Assembly (NCBI GenBank): GCA_030616775.1
Contig: JAUWWQ010000026.1
Location: 1-56,610 of the forward strand
DNA: 56,610 bases
Direction: 5' to 3'
Origin: Planctomycetota bacterium
Lineage (GTDB): Bacteria > Planctomycetota > Phycisphaerae > UBA1845
The notes under the pieces were generated by a model that was not told where the DNA came from, made no database searches, and worked only from the letters and a program-made list of their open reading frames with translations. Shown piece after piece: positions 26,192-35,359 of the stretch (position 1 is the first letter of the stretch; every line of letters starts with the position of its first letter). Both the position numbers and the translations under genes were made by a program.

Positions 26192-26803
26192 ATGAAGCGC
26201 GGCGGCACGATTGCATGTTTGACGATGCTCACCGTGTGGGTCGTCGCAGCGAAAGGCCTCGCGGCCACGGTGGACTTTGAATCCGTGAAGCCGGGTACGA
26301 CCTTCGGCCAGGCGTTCGGCAACACCACCGGACAGACTTTACTCACTCAGGAAGGCATCGCCATGTCCGTCGAGGAGTTCTTCCTGGGCACCTTTGTGGG
26401 ATTCATAAAGGCCGAAGTCGGTGGGAGGTACGATGATTACTTCCCAACCACACCGCTCGAGCTTGATAACATCGGTGTCCGGTTCGACTTCGCCGATATC
26501 AGCTATGATGTCATGCTCGTGACACTGGAGTATCAAGAGTTCGGCGGCGGCAACAACTTTGCCGTCAACGACCAAACGCTCCACCAGGTCAGCCCGCTTA
26601 GCGACCTTCCGACCGATGTGGCTCCGGGCGTCACGGCTTCCGTTGATGCGGGGCTTGTCACGCTCGAGGGGAACATCGACAGCTTCCAGATCGGCGAACA
26701 AGAGCTTGGCATTGACAACATCGTGGCCGTCCCTGAACCGATGAGCATCCTCCTGGTTGGCCTCGGTGGCGTAGCCCTCCTGCGCCGTCGCCACAAGGCA
26801 TAG
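26192..26803 (+). CDS. PEP-CTERM sorting-domain protein
   Basis: 203 residues. ATG 26192 follows AAGGAG (26182-26187) and starts a standard signal peptide ending near GLAA; the longer frame upstream is rejected. Residues ~26-175 form a single beta-rich domain beginning TVDFESVKPGTTFGQAF, typical of exported PEP-CTERM proteins. The tail is VPEPMSILLVGLGG, then a hydrophobic stretch and RRRHKA: the full PEP-CTERM tripartite signal (motif, helix, basic end). Such proteins are processed by an exosortase (established); none is encoded here. It is followed by an unusually perfect terminator, so it is probably monocistronic. Its ligand or matrix role is unknown. Confidence 0.88.
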   Translation: MKRGGTIACLTMLTVWVVAAKGLAATVDFESVKPGTTFGQAFGNTTGQTLLTQEGIAMSVEEFFLGTFVGFIKAEVGGRYDDYFPTTPLELDNIGVRFDFADISYDVMLVTLEYQEFGGGNNFAVNDQTLHQVSPLSDLPTDVAPGVTASVDAGLVTLEGNIDSFQIGEQELGIDNIVAVPEPMSILLVGLGGVALLRRRHKA

Positions 26804-26858
26804 CCAAAGCGGGACGCCGAACAAGCCGAACAAAGCGCTTACCGGAATTGAATACAAG

Positions 26859-26895
26859 AGTGTCGGATCCGAGTCGACTCGGATCCGACACTTTT
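26859..26895 (+). terminator. Rho-independent terminator with a perfect 34-bp palindrome
   Basis: Bases 26859-26892 are an exact inverted repeat centred on GAGTCGACTC and followed directly by TTTTT. The RNA would make a stem of about 15 pairs closed by a 4-base loop, then a U-run. It begins 55 bases after the PEP-CTERM stop codon. Confidence 0.88.
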
Positions 26896-26906
26896 TCGCG
26901 TGCCTT

Positions 26907-27107
26907 GTGGTCCTCATCACAACCTGGCGAGCATTCGATGAGGGGCAGATTGCGGGCGGGCGGTTTACGGCCGGTCGGATCGCCGGGGCGGGCTTCCAAT
27001 TCGAGTACAACCCGATTCCCGGCGTAATCACGCCGGAGCCCACGAGCCTGGTCCTGCTCGGTCTCGGCGGCCTGATGGCAATTCGTCGCCGCACGTGCTG
27101 GCCCAAT
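26907..27107 (+). pseudogene. Orphan PEP-CTERM tail (gene remnant)
   Basis: One frame encodes GFQFEYNPIPGVITPEPTSL, then VLLGLGGLMAIRRR: a complete PEP-CTERM signal (TPEP motif, hydrophobic helix, arginine cluster). It has no start codon with a ribosome site, no signal peptide and no upstream domain. There is also no stop after the arginines; the frame runs on into the response regulator gene. This looks like the 3' end of a lost PEP-CTERM gene. A recent deletion or a failed duplication of such a tail is the likely source. A translated short peptide cannot be excluded. Confidence 0.65.
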
Positions 27108-27171
27108 CCCCGTTTGACGCTACACTGCCGGTGGATCAGTTTGCGAGGCCGAGACTCCATAGGAGGATCCA

Positions 27172-27582
27172 ATGTCGCAAGATGCCGGGAGCATGACGCC
27201 GCAGCACACGGTGCTTTTGGTCGAGGACAATCTGCAGCATCTCGAGTTGCTGGAGGCCTACATGGAGGACATGCCCGAGATCCGCGTGGTGACCGCCACG
27301 AACGGTCTCGAGGCCCTTCAGAAGGTGCAGGAAGAGTCGCCGGACCTGGTGCTGCTGGACATAATGATGCCGAAGATGTCCGGCTTCGAGGTGTGCAAAC
27401 GGCTCAAGAGTGACCCGAAGACCCGCGACATCCTTATAGTAATGGTCACGGCCTTGAACGAGACCAGCGACATCGAGCGTGCGGCCGAGTGCGGCACCGA
27501 CGACTACCTGTCCAAGCCGGTCGATCGCCAGGCCCTGGTCGACCTGATTCGTAATCTCCTGACTGCCAAAACGCGGGAGTAG
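27172..27582 (+). CDS. Single-domain response regulator (CheY-like receiver)
   Basis: 136 residues, essentially one receiver domain with no output domain. The start is certain: AGGAGG (27161-27166) five bases before ATG. Acidic pocket residues E18/D19, phosphoacceptor D63 in LLDIMMP, T93 in MVTALNE and K115 in YLSKPVD are all present, so it should be phosphorylatable. It would act as a phosphorelay intermediate or bind a partner protein. No histidine kinase is encoded nearby; the closest signalling protein is the Ser/Thr kinase at 30183. It is convergent with the beta-propeller gene. Confidence 0.93.
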   Translation: MSQDAGSMTPQHTVLLVEDNLQHLELLEAYMEDMPEIRVVTATNGLEALQKVQEESPDLVLLDIMMPKMSGFEVCKRLKSDPKTRDILIVMVTALNETSDIERAAECGTDDYLSKPVDRQALVDLIRNLLTAKTRE

Positions 27583-27646
27583 TTCTTCGGGCGTCTTTCA
27601 GAACCCGTGGGATCATTGCGCTCCAGGGCTCTAAAGATGGAACAGC

Positions 27647-29875
27647 TTATTCGAACAGCAGTTCGTAGGAGATGCTTGTAAGATCGTTGACCAGGCCACC
27701 GCGGACGCCGTGATCGGTCACTGCGAACACGTTATCACCGATGAAGACGCCACGGGTGAAGGAGGCCCAGTAGTATCCGGCTTCCTCAAATCGCGTGCTA
27801 ATCCACCCCAACTCGGTAAACCCATCCTCCGCAGACACACTGAAGACGACGAGTCCCTCGAATTCCTCGGGGGTAAAGGGCATGGCATCATCGATCGGTT
27901 CCGCCGGCTCATCAGGCTCGGGTGCCACATCCGTGTCGGTTTGGGCGGGGTCCTTGGTGTCACTTTCGACGGGGGCGACTACATCAACTACGCCAACACC
28001 GGTGCCCGGAACATCGTCAATCTCAAAATCAAGGAAGAAGATGTCGTTGTACATGGACACCGGCAGAGCTACCAGGCCGCGCTCGGCGAAGTAGGTAAAC
28101 GCCTTGGGGTTATAGAGCGCTTCCGAAGATGCCCCACCCTGCTCACCGAGAACGACACTGGGCGCGGCGAGCTTCGGATCGGTAAAGTCAGAGACATCGA
28201 AGATGGATAGCTGCACACCCCATCCGAAAAACGGCCCGTCCTCGGGAATGTACTGGCCGACCGTAAGCAGATGATCGTCGCCCATCGGCACGATGAACGT
28301 CGAGAATCCCGGCACTTTCAGCTCGCCGGCTATTTGCGGATCGGTCGGATCACGCAGATCCAGAGTAAACAGCGGATCGATCTGCTCGAAGGTGACCAGG
28401 TAGCCACGCTCGCCGATGAATCGCGCCGACTGGATCGTCTCACCCGGGGCGATATTAACGATACTCCCGACTTCCTGGAGCGTTGTACCGGTCTGACCAA
28501 GAACGTATACGTTGTTGTGCGGCTGGCTGCGCCCGCCAAGCAGCGAGAACGTGGGACCGACCGTGGTGGCGATACGCAGGTGACCTGCGTATTCACCCAT
28601 CGAGTACTGGTTGAGGACTCGCCCAGGCACGCTTCCCGTTGCCGTCGCCATTGCGCCGCGATCCACGTAGGCGAACTTGTAGATGTCGGTAGTCTCGCGA
28701 TTGTTCCCCAAGAAGTCCCACTCGGTATCAGTCAAATACAACGCGTTGAGGGAGGAGTAGATCAGGCCGGGCTCGGCCACAACGCCGACCGCAGTAAACT
28801 CCGCGTCGTTGTCCACATCGAGACTGACCACCGTCACCAAGCCGAAACCGTCCGGATCGGTCGGCCGGTAAAGCTCTTGCCAGGTGACCGTGTTGCCGGT
28901 CTGCTCAGCCCCGTCGGCGTCGACGCGCTCGAAGCCCGGCAGTATCGCCTGGACGTCGATCGTACTGACCTCCAGCTCCGGCTGCCCGAGCATCGGCAGT
29001 ACGTCATAGTAGTAATCCTGATAGTTCGCCAGAACGAGGTGCAACACGCCGTCGATCATTCGGCTCGAGGATGGGATGCCGTCAAAACCGGTCTGGGAAA
29101 GAATCACCGGCTCATCCCGCGAAGTTACATCAATCACCGTGACAATCGTACGAGGTCGCTCGTAGCGCATCTCGCCGACAGAGCCCGGCTCGACGACATC
29201 GGCCTCGACCTCCTCGGTGGCCATGTCGGAGCCGGTACTGACATCGGGTTCATCCATAGTGTCAACCGCAATTCCTCCGCCGCCGAGGATATAGAACCCG
29301 CCGCCCGTCTGGGTCAGTGCCACGACCTTGTCGCCGTACAGGTAAATCTCACGGCCGTTGCCTTCGAGCGATACTTCGCTAAGCAGGGCAAGCTGCTCAG
29401 GCGGTGACGCGCGGACAATGCGCAAGACACTGTCGGGGTATGCGCTGTCGATGATGTACAGGTACGTTCCGTCCGTCTTGACTACGTCAGCCTCGTCGAC
29501 CCCTTTCTCCTGGATCGTCGTTTGGGAGAAGTCTTCGTCTGACAGACCTGCATCACCACCTTCGGCACCACCGGGCTCTCCCGGAGCGGGACCGGTCGGG
29601 GCATCGAGTGCGCCGTTCGTTCCGTCGGCTGCCGCATCGCCGCTGGTGAAGTCGCCGGCCGCCTGATCCGAGCGCCCCACTAGGCCGATCTCGTCAAACC
29701 GATCGTTTCGCGAGGTGATCTGCTGAGAGAAGTAGTCTGCAAGCTCCTTTTCGGACTCGAACGCTTTCAACTCGGGTGATCCCGTCTCGCGGTCGCACAG
29801 CCCGAACCACTCGCACCACACACCACAGCCGGGAATCAGGGCGACAGCGACGAACAAAGGCAAGTACCGATACAT
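27647..29875 (-). CDS. Beta-propeller lipoprotein (PF09826-like)
   Basis: 742 residues. The signal is of lipoprotein type: a short hydrophobic run, then LIPGC with the lipidated cysteine at residue 17. The segment FSQTTIQEKGVDEADVVKTDG, given here in pieces as QEKGVDEADVVKTDG, is the hallmark of the secreted C-terminal beta-propeller family (Beta_propel). Repeated blade-like strands follow (YLYIID, VVALTQ, GYLVTF, LLTVGQ, YFAERGLVALPV). Acidic low-complexity inserts lie near residues 60-95, 195-230 and 640-670. AGGAG sits eight bases before the ATG, and a good promoter lies 70-100 bases upstream. The family's biochemical role is not established; a surface protein-binding scaffold is likely. 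Confidence 0.88.
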   Translation of the reverse strand: MYRYLPLFVAVALIPGCGVWCEWFGLCDRETGSPELKAFESEKELADYFSQQITSRNDRFDEIGLVGRSDQAAGDFTSGDAAADGTNGALDAPTGPAPGEPGGAEGGDAGLSDEDFSQTTIQEKGVDEADVVKTDGTYLYIIDSAYPDSVLRIVRASPPEQLALLSEVSLEGNGREIYLYGDKVVALTQTGGGFYILGGGGIAVDTMDEPDVSTGSDMATEEVEADVVEPGSVGEMRYERPRTIVTVIDVTSRDEPVILSQTGFDGIPSSSRMIDGVLHLVLANYQDYYYDVLPMLGQPELEVSTIDVQAILPGFERVDADGAEQTGNTVTWQELYRPTDPDGFGLVTVVSLDVDNDAEFTAVGVVAEPGLIYSSLNALYLTDTEWDFLGNNRETTDIYKFAYVDRGAMATATGSVPGRVLNQYSMGEYAGHLRIATTVGPTFSLLGGRSQPHNNVYVLGQTGTTLQEVGSIVNIAPGETIQSARFIGERGYLVTFEQIDPLFTLDLRDPTDPQIAGELKVPGFSTFIVPMGDDHLLTVGQYIPEDGPFFGWGVQLSIFDVSDFTDPKLAAPSVVLGEQGGASSEALYNPKAFTYFAERGLVALPVSMYNDIFFLDFEIDDVPGTGVGVVDVVAPVESDTKDPAQTDTDVAPEPDEPAEPIDDAMPFTPEEFEGLVVFSVSAEDGFTELGWISTRFEEAGYYWASFTRGVFIGDNVFAVTDHGVRGGLVNDLTSISYELLFE

Positions 29876-29945
29876 GGGGTGATCTCCTGAACTCGCATTT
29901 TCTGAGGGATCGACCGTCCCTGGCCGTCAATCCACATACACCTTA

Positions 29946-29974
29946 AGTATTCGTAGCCTAAAATGGCCGGTCAA
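29946..29974 (-). promoter_or_regulatory. Sigma70-type promoter of the beta-propeller gene
   Basis: On the minus strand TTGACC (29974-29969) and AATACT (29951-29946) are separated by 17 bases, matching 5/6 and 4/6 of the housekeeping consensus. The predicted transcript starts near 29939, giving a ~64-base leader. The rest of the 29876-30182 gap shows no gene; the kinase promoter must lie there but no convincing one was seen. Confidence 0.5.
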
Positions 29975-30182
29975 GCGACCCCGAGCTGGGCAGGCGGCCA
30001 AAAACGTACGGAGTTGTAGCCTCCGAGGTCCTCACCAGACCCAGTAGGAGCGGTCCAACTTACACTGCTACTTGCACCGTCATGCCCGACAGCGGACAAT
30101 CCGGCGGGCCGTTTCCAGGTACTTCATGTGCCTACAAGAGCACCGGCTCGGCATTGCCCGGGCCAGACTATGGGAAAATGCC

Positions 30183-33100
30183 ATGCCAGAAGAACCTCCG
30201 AGAGGGGTAGAGCCTGCAGGGGATCCGTCGGCCGACGCCCAGGAGCCGTCGACGGAGACGCAGGTCACGCCGCGGATGCCTGCTGCAATACCCAAGAAGA
30301 TCGGGCGGTTTCATGTCAAGGGCGTGATTGCCTCGGGTGGGATGGGGACGGTCTACAGAGCGGTGCAAGAGCATCCCCGGCGGACCGTGGCCGTCAAGGT
30401 GATGAAGCGAGGTATCGCCTCACGCTCGGCCATGCGGCGGTTCGAGTACGAATCGCAGATCCTCGCCCGGCTGCGCCATCCCGGTATCGCCCAGGTCTAC
30501 GAGGCCGGTACGCACGACGATCCCGGCGCGCCGGGAGAGCCCGTGCCGTTCTTCGCCATGGAGTACATCCCCAACGCCAAGCCGATCACCGAACACGCAA
30601 AGGAAAAGAAGCTTGGCACGCGCGAGCGGCTGGGGCTGTTCGCTAACGTCTGCGAAGCAGTTCATCACGGCCACCAAAAGGGCATCATCCACCGCGACCT
30701 CAAACCCGGAAACATCCTGGTCGACTCGCACGGCGAGGTAAAGATCATCGACTTCGGTGTCGCCAGGGGCACCGATTCGGACCTGGCCGTCACTACAGTC
30801 CAGACCGACATCGGCCAGCTCATCGGGACGTTGCAGTATATGTCTCCCGAGCAGTGCGAAGCCGACCCGGATGACATCGACACGCGAAGTGACGTCTACG
30901 CGCTGGGCGTGGTGCTCTACGAGCTGCTGTCCGGCAGACTGCCCTACAACGTGAGCAGCTCGAAGATCTACGAGGCCACGCGGGTTATCCGTGAGCAGGA
31001 GCCGACAAAGCTGACCACGATCAACAAGGCGCTGCGTGGAGATGTGGAGACGATTGTCCTCAAGGCCCTGGAGAAGGACCGCGACCGCCGTTACCAATCG
31101 TCCGACGAGCTGCGACGAGACATCGAGCATTATCTCAAAGGCGAGTCAATCGCCGCCCGGCCGCCGAGCATGGTCTATCAGCTCCGGATCTTCGCCCGCC
31201 GGAACAAGGCCCTGGTCACCGGAGTGGTCGCCGTGTTCCTCGCCCTGACGTTGGGTGTGATCGGGACGAGCGTTGGGCTTATCCAGGCCAATCGACAGCG
31301 TCTCGCAACCGCCCGCGAGGCCGCCAAGGCCCGTACGACGCTCGGATTTCTGGAGGAACGGCTGCGGGCCGTCGACCCGAACAAGGCCCGCGGACGCGAG
31401 GTGACCGTTCGCTCCATGCTGGACGAAGCCGCCCGGCAGATCGAGGCGGGCGAGCTGGCCGATCAGCCCGAGGCGGAGGCGTCCCTGCGAGCCACGCTCG
31501 GGCAGACGTATACGAGCCTGGGTTTATACACCGCCGCCGAGCCGCATCTAAGGGCCGCCCAGAGCATCCGAAAGCGGGTACTCGGCGACGAGCACCCGGA
31601 CGTGGCCCAGAGCCTCTACGACCTGGGGGAGTTGTTCTTCGGTAAGTTCGACTACGATGCGGCCGAGCCGCTCTATCGCCAAGCTCTCGCCATGCGTCGC
31701 AAGCTGCTCGGCGAGGACCACCGCGACACGCTCCTGTCCGCGTATTCGTATGCCTTCGTGCTGAACCGCCAGTGGAAGCTCGAGGAGGGCGAAACGCTCG
31801 TGCGCAAAACACTTGAGACCCAAAAACGCATCCTGGGCGTAGAGGACCGCGACACCATTAACTCGATGAGGCTGCTCGGAAACCTGCTTTCGAATCAGGG
31901 CAAAACAGATGCGGGCGAGGCGCTTTACCGCGAGGGATTCGAGCTTTCCCGCCGCGTTCTGGGTGAGGATGACGTCGACACGTGGAAGCTGGCGAACAAC
32001 CTTGCGATGGCCCTGAGGTGGAAGGGTGACTACGCCGAAGCCGAGTCGCTGCTCCGCCAGTGCCTGGTAACGTATCGCAAGCTGCTGGGGGATAGGCACC
32101 CGTACTTGTACTACCCGATGATCAACCTCGCACGGCTGTTGATGGCCAAGGGTGAGTACGCCGAAGCGGAGACACTCGTGCGCCAGATCCTGGAAGTCCA
32201 TCGCGGCGCTCTGGGTCTCGAGAACCCTCGTACGCTCCAGTCGGCGAGCGGTCTGGCCTACATGCTTGCGGAGGTAGGGAAGCTGCCCGAGGCCGAGTCG
32301 CTGAGCAGACGCAACCTGGAGGATTACCGCCGTGTGTTCGGCGACGAGGACGAGTCGACGCTTTGGGCGATGGATTCCCTGGCCACGCTGCTGATGCGTC
32401 AAGGCAAGCTGACCGAAGCCGAGGCGCTGAGCAGGCGTTGTCTGGAGGGTTACCGTCGCGTTCCCGACGCCGAGGACGCGTCCATGCATTATTTCCTGGA
32501 CGCGTTTGCCAAGGTGCTCACGGTGCAAGGCAAGCTGGAGGAAGCGCGCCCCTACGTCGCTGAGTTTCTCGAGGTAACGGGGCGCCTGTCCCAGCGCTCG
32601 GAGGCCACCGCGCTAGACCTCAATAACTACGCCTGGGCACTGCTGACGTGTGAACCGGCTGACCTGCGCGATCCGGTCGCCGCGCTTCCACTTGCGAAGA
32701 AAGCGGTCGAAATGAGCGGCGGAGAGAATGCGACACTCCTCGATACGTTGGCCCTGGCGTACAAGATGACGAGCGACATCGACAAAGCAATTGAGACACA
32801 AAGGCAGGCTGTGGGCCTGCTCCAGACCGGCGGAAACGGGTTACGAACCGCCCTTGGAACAAGGCTTGTCAGCTTCCTTCGAGAAAAGGGAGATCACGAT
32901 GCCGCCAACGCAATGCTTGATCAGGTGATTGCTCGCGTGCGCAGAGCCCACGGCGAGAGGCACGCGGAGCTGGTCGGGCGTATGATGGATCTGGCCTTAC
33001 TGCTGTTGGCGAAAGGCAAATACCTCCTGTCGGAAGTGCTTTGTGACGGTGAGCTCACCCAACTGCGCCGCGGGTTCACACCACAACGGGAATCCGGCAT

Positions 33101-33485
33101 TGCCCATTTGGTCGTGGTCTACGCGACCGCGCTCGTGAAGCAGCACAAGTACGCCGAAGCGGAGCCGTACCTGCGCGAATGCCTCGAGATTCGCAAGCTG
33201 GCCCTACCGGAAGGTGACTGGCGCGTGCAGGATGCCGGCTGGCAGGTCGCCCACGTGATGAGCCTCCTCGGCGCGTCACTCACCGGCCAGGGCAAGTTCG
33301 CCGAGGCCGAGCCGCTGCTACTCGACGCCTACAGCCAGATGCAAGACAACGCGGAGACGATACCCGAGGACTACCGAGACGACCGCATCCGCGAAGCCCG
33401 CGAGCGCATCGTCAACCTCTACGAAGCCTGGGGCAAGCCCGACCAAGCGGCCAAGTACCGCGTGAGGTTGGACAATAGCGAATGA
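30183..33485 (+). CDS. Membrane Ser/Thr protein kinase with long TPR tail
   Basis: 1100 residues from ATG 30183. The open frame extends upstream to 30072, but that part has no plausible protein character; the ribosome site is weak for every choice. The kinase domain is residues ~41-300, with glycine loop GVIASGGMGTVY, Lys72, HRD at 170-172 and DFG at 190-192, followed by SPEQ, all intact, so the domain should be active. One transmembrane helix spans about 343-366. The remaining ~720 residues are TPR repeats of the TPR_10/TPR_12 kind (AEPLYRQALAMRRKLLGEDH pattern) and would be extracytoplasmic if the N-terminus is inside. This Hanks-type architecture is characteristic of Planctomycetota. Target unknown. 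It is convergent with the minus-strand dehydratase operon. Confidence 0.93.
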   Translation: MPEEPPRGVEPAGDPSADAQEPSTETQVTPRMPAAIPKKIGRFHVKGVIASGGMGTVYRAVQEHPRRTVAVKVMKRGIASRSAMRRFEYESQILARLRHPGIAQVYEAGTHDDPGAPGEPVPFFAMEYIPNAKPITEHAKEKKLGTRERLGLFANVCEAVHHGHQKGIIHRDLKPGNILVDSHGEVKIIDFGVARGTDSDLAVTTVQTDIGQLIGTLQYMSPEQCEADPDDIDTRSDVYALGVVLYELLSGRLPYNVSSSKIYEATRVIREQEPTKLTTINKALRGDVETIVLKALEKDRDRRYQSSDELRRDIEHYLKGESIAARPPSMVYQLRIFARRNKALVTGVVAVFLALTLGVIGTSVGLIQANRQRLATAREAAKARTTLGFLEERLRAVDPNKARGREVTVRSMLDEAARQIEAGELADQPEAEASLRATLGQTYTSLGLYTAAEPHLRAAQSIRKRVLGDEHPDVAQSLYDLGELFFGKFDYDAAEPLYRQALAMRRKLLGEDHRDTLLSAYSYAFVLNRQWKLEEGETLVRKTLETQKRILGVEDRDTINSMRLLGNLLSNQGKTDAGEALYREGFELSRRVLGEDDVDTWKLANNLAMALRWKGDYAEAESLLRQCLVTYRKLLGDRHPYLYYPMINLARLLMAKGEYAEAETLVRQILEVHRGALGLENPRTLQSASGLAYMLAEVGKLPEAESLSRRNLEDYRRVFGDEDESTLWAMDSLATLLMRQGKLTEAEALSRRCLEGYRRVPDAEDASMHYFLDAFAKVLTVQGKLEEARPYVAEFLEVTGRLSQRSEATALDLNNYAWALLTCEPADLRDPVAALPLAKKAVEMSGGENATLLDTLALAYKMTSDIDKAIETQRQAVGLLQTGGNGLRTALGTRLVSFLREKGDHDAANAMLDQVIARVRRAHGERHAELVGRMMDLALLLLAKGKYLLSEVLCDGELTQLRRGFTPQRESGIAHLVVVYATALVKQHKYAEAEPYLRECLEIRKLALPEGDWRVQDAGWQVAHVMSLLGASLTGQGKFAEAEPLLLDAYSQMQDNAETIPEDYRDDRIREARERIVNLYEAWGKPDQAAKYRVRLDNSE

Positions 33486-33499
33486 GGAATTGCGAATAG

Positions 33500-33522
33500 C
33501 GAAAAGACCGACCCACGTCGGT
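33500..33522 (-). terminator. Rho-independent terminator of the dehydratase operon
   Basis: On the minus strand ACCGAC-GTGG-GTCGGT (33522-33507) is followed by CTTTTC, starting 7 bases after the stop codon at 33529. The stem is short (6 pairs) but GC-rich. It also lies in the 3' flank of the convergent kinase gene. Confidence 0.5.
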
Positions 33523-33528
33523 AGAACA

Positions 33529-34479
33529 CTACCGCCAGGGAAGATTGCCCAGGTCGACGTTTCCGCCGGTGAGAATTATCCCGATACGCTTACCGGACAG
33601 GTCGATGCGGTGCGTCAATAACGCCGCTAAGGTCACCGCGGATGAGGCCTCGACGACGATCTTCATTCTCTCCCAGATGTGGCGCATGGCCTGGGTGATT
33701 CCCTCCTCGCTCACGGTGACGACTCCCCGGACGTGCCTCTTGATGATTGAAAAGGTCAGCTCACTAAGAGGCATGCGCAGCCCGTCGGCGATTGTATCAC
33801 GATTACTCGCGGGAAGGACCCTGTCAGCCTGAAGACAACAAGACGCATTGTCAGCCATTTCCGGCTCTACGCCGATCACTTGGGTCTTCGGTGAAATCGC
33901 GGAAACGGCAATAGCAGTCCCGCTGATCAGACCACCACCACCGATGGGCGTCATCACCATGTCGAGGTCAGGAATCTCCTCGCAGAGTTCCATGGCCGCC
34001 GTACCCGCACCCGAGACTATTCGCCTGTCGTTGTAGGAATGGATGAAGGTAGCCCCTGTGCGATCGAGCACCTCTGCGCAGACCTCTTCGCGAGCCTCGG
34101 CCGTCGGTCCACAGTAGTGAATCTGAGCCCCATAGTAGGCCACGGCATTTTTCTTGGGCTCGGGGGCGCTGTCCGGCATCACCACGTACGCCCTGGTCCC
34201 TCGCCAACGGGCAGCAAGCGCCAAAGCAGCCGCATGATTCCCGGATGAATGGGTGGCTACGCCTCGAGCAGCCTCCTGGTCGTCAAGAGAAAACACCGCA
34301 TTAGCCGCCCCGCGGATCTTGAAGGCCCCTCCCTTCTGAAAGTTCTCGCACTTGAAAAACATCTCCGCGTTACACATTTCATTAAGGGCGCTGCAAGTGA
34401 GAACCGGAGTGCGGTGTGCAAAAGGTTTGATTAACCGATGAGCTTCCTTAATGTCTGTTATCGTGGGTTCATTCATCAT
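33529..34479 (-). CDS. PLP-dependent threonine dehydratase / serine racemase-like enzyme
   Basis: 316 residues, the length of catabolic threonine ammonia-lyases and serine racemases, with no C-terminal ACT regulatory domain. The Schiff-base lysine is K54 in FKIRGA. The substrate loop SSGNHA is at 79-84, a phosphate-binding GGGG lies in PIGGGGLISG, and the end LTGGNVDLGNLPW is typical of the serine-racemase-like branch. It should deaminate L-threonine/L-serine to 2-oxo acids or racemise serine; the sequence does not decide between these. It is the last gene of a run with a D-amino-acid-aminotransferase-like gene 16 bases upstream, which favours a role in D-amino acid or 2-oxo acid metabolism. 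Two adjacent ATGs compete as start. Confidence 0.88.
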   Translation of the reverse strand: MMNEPTITDIKEAHRLIKPFAHRTPVLTCSALNEMCNAEMFFKCENFQKGGAFKIRGAANAVFSLDDQEAARGVATHSSGNHAAALALAARWRGTRAYVVMPDSAPEPKKNAVAYYGAQIHYCGPTAEAREEVCAEVLDRTGATFIHSYNDRRIVSGAGTAAMELCEEIPDLDMVMTPIGGGGLISGTAIAVSAISPKTQVIGVEPEMADNASCCLQADRVLPASNRDTIADGLRMPLSELTFSIIKRHVRGVVTVSEEGITQAMRHIWERMKIVVEASSAVTLAALLTHRIDLSGKRIGIILTGGNVDLGNLPWR

Positions 34480-34495
34480 CGAATTCCGGGTCTTA

Positions 34496-35344
34496 CTATC
34501 TGGCGCGTGAACGCTTCACGAATTCTTCATACAGGCGCCGTGTGATCGGTCCGACCCGACCATCTCCTATCGGCTGATCGTCGACGGATGTGATCCCCAA
34601 AGCATCGACAGTCGTGCCGGACATGAACACCTCGTCGGCTGCGCATAGCGTGGCGATGTCGAATGCTTCTTCATTGACCTTCAGCCCGATCGCAGCGGCA
34701 CACTCCAACAAAAGACCCTGGGTGACGCCGTGCAGGATAGATTCCGTGCGCGGCGGAATCGTCAGCTTACCGCCCTTGGCAATGAACAGGTTGTAAGCCG
34801 TGCACTCGCGTACCTCACCGGTCTCGGTAACAAAGATCGCGTCATCATAACTGCGGCGCAGGGCCTCGTTCTTGGCGATCACGTTGGGCAATAGTATGAT
34901 CGCTTTCACATAACAGTTGGCCCAGCGCGTATCGAGTGTTGTCATCATGCGGGCACCGCGCTGCCGAAGCTCGTCCGGTACAACTGGAAGCGGCTTAAAC
35001 GTCATGACCACGGTGGGCGTGATGTTCTCGGGGATCTCGTGTGACCGTGGGGCGACACCACGTGTGAGCTGAACGTACACCAGAGCATCCGAGAACTCGC
35101 AGCGACGCAACCCCTCGGCGATGATCGGTTCGAGCGGATCTTCATCGAAGTCGTAGTCCAGCATGATCGCCGCGGCGCTTCGCCGAAGGCGGCGCATATG
35201 CAGCTCCAGCAGGAACAACCGACCGTCGTATGCGACGATCACCTCATAGACCCCGTCACCAAACTGAAAACCACGATCCTCGATCGAAACCGTGGCCTCA
35301 GCGATCGGCCCGAAGACTCCGTTCACGTAGGCCAGCTCCGGCAT
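34496..35344 (-). CDS. Class IV aminotransferase, D-amino-acid aminotransferase-like
   Basis: 282 residues, matching the D-amino-acid transaminase length. The N-terminus YVNGVFGPIAEATVSIEDRGFQFGD, read as VSIEDRGFQFGDGVYE, is diagnostic for fold-type IV PLP enzymes. The catalytic lysine is probably K147 (CYVKAIILLPN), followed by the conserved AKNEA segment; the PLP-binding glutamate is in ECTAYNLF and the phosphate loop is ILHGVTQGLL. It would convert D-alanine and 2-oxoglutarate to pyruvate and D-glutamate, a peptidoglycan precursor; branched-chain or 4-amino-4-deoxychorismate relatives are alternatives. It sits 15 bases from the rhomboid gene upstream and 16 from the dehydratase downstream, so the three are almost certainly co-transcribed. 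Confidence 0.88.
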   Translation of the reverse strand: MPELAYVNGVFGPIAEATVSIEDRGFQFGDGVYEVIVAYDGRLFLLELHMRRLRRSAAAIMLDYDFDEDPLEPIIAEGLRRCEFSDALVYVQLTRGVAPRSHEIPENITPTVVMTFKPLPVVPDELRQRGARMMTTLDTRWANCYVKAIILLPNVIAKNEALRRSYDDAIFVTETGEVRECTAYNLFIAKGGKLTIPPRTESILHGVTQGLLLECAAAIGLKVNEEAFDIATLCAADEVFMSGTTVDALGITSVDDQPIGDGRVGPITRRLYEEFVKRSRAR

Positions 35345-35359
35345 GTGCTGATGCCCCTG

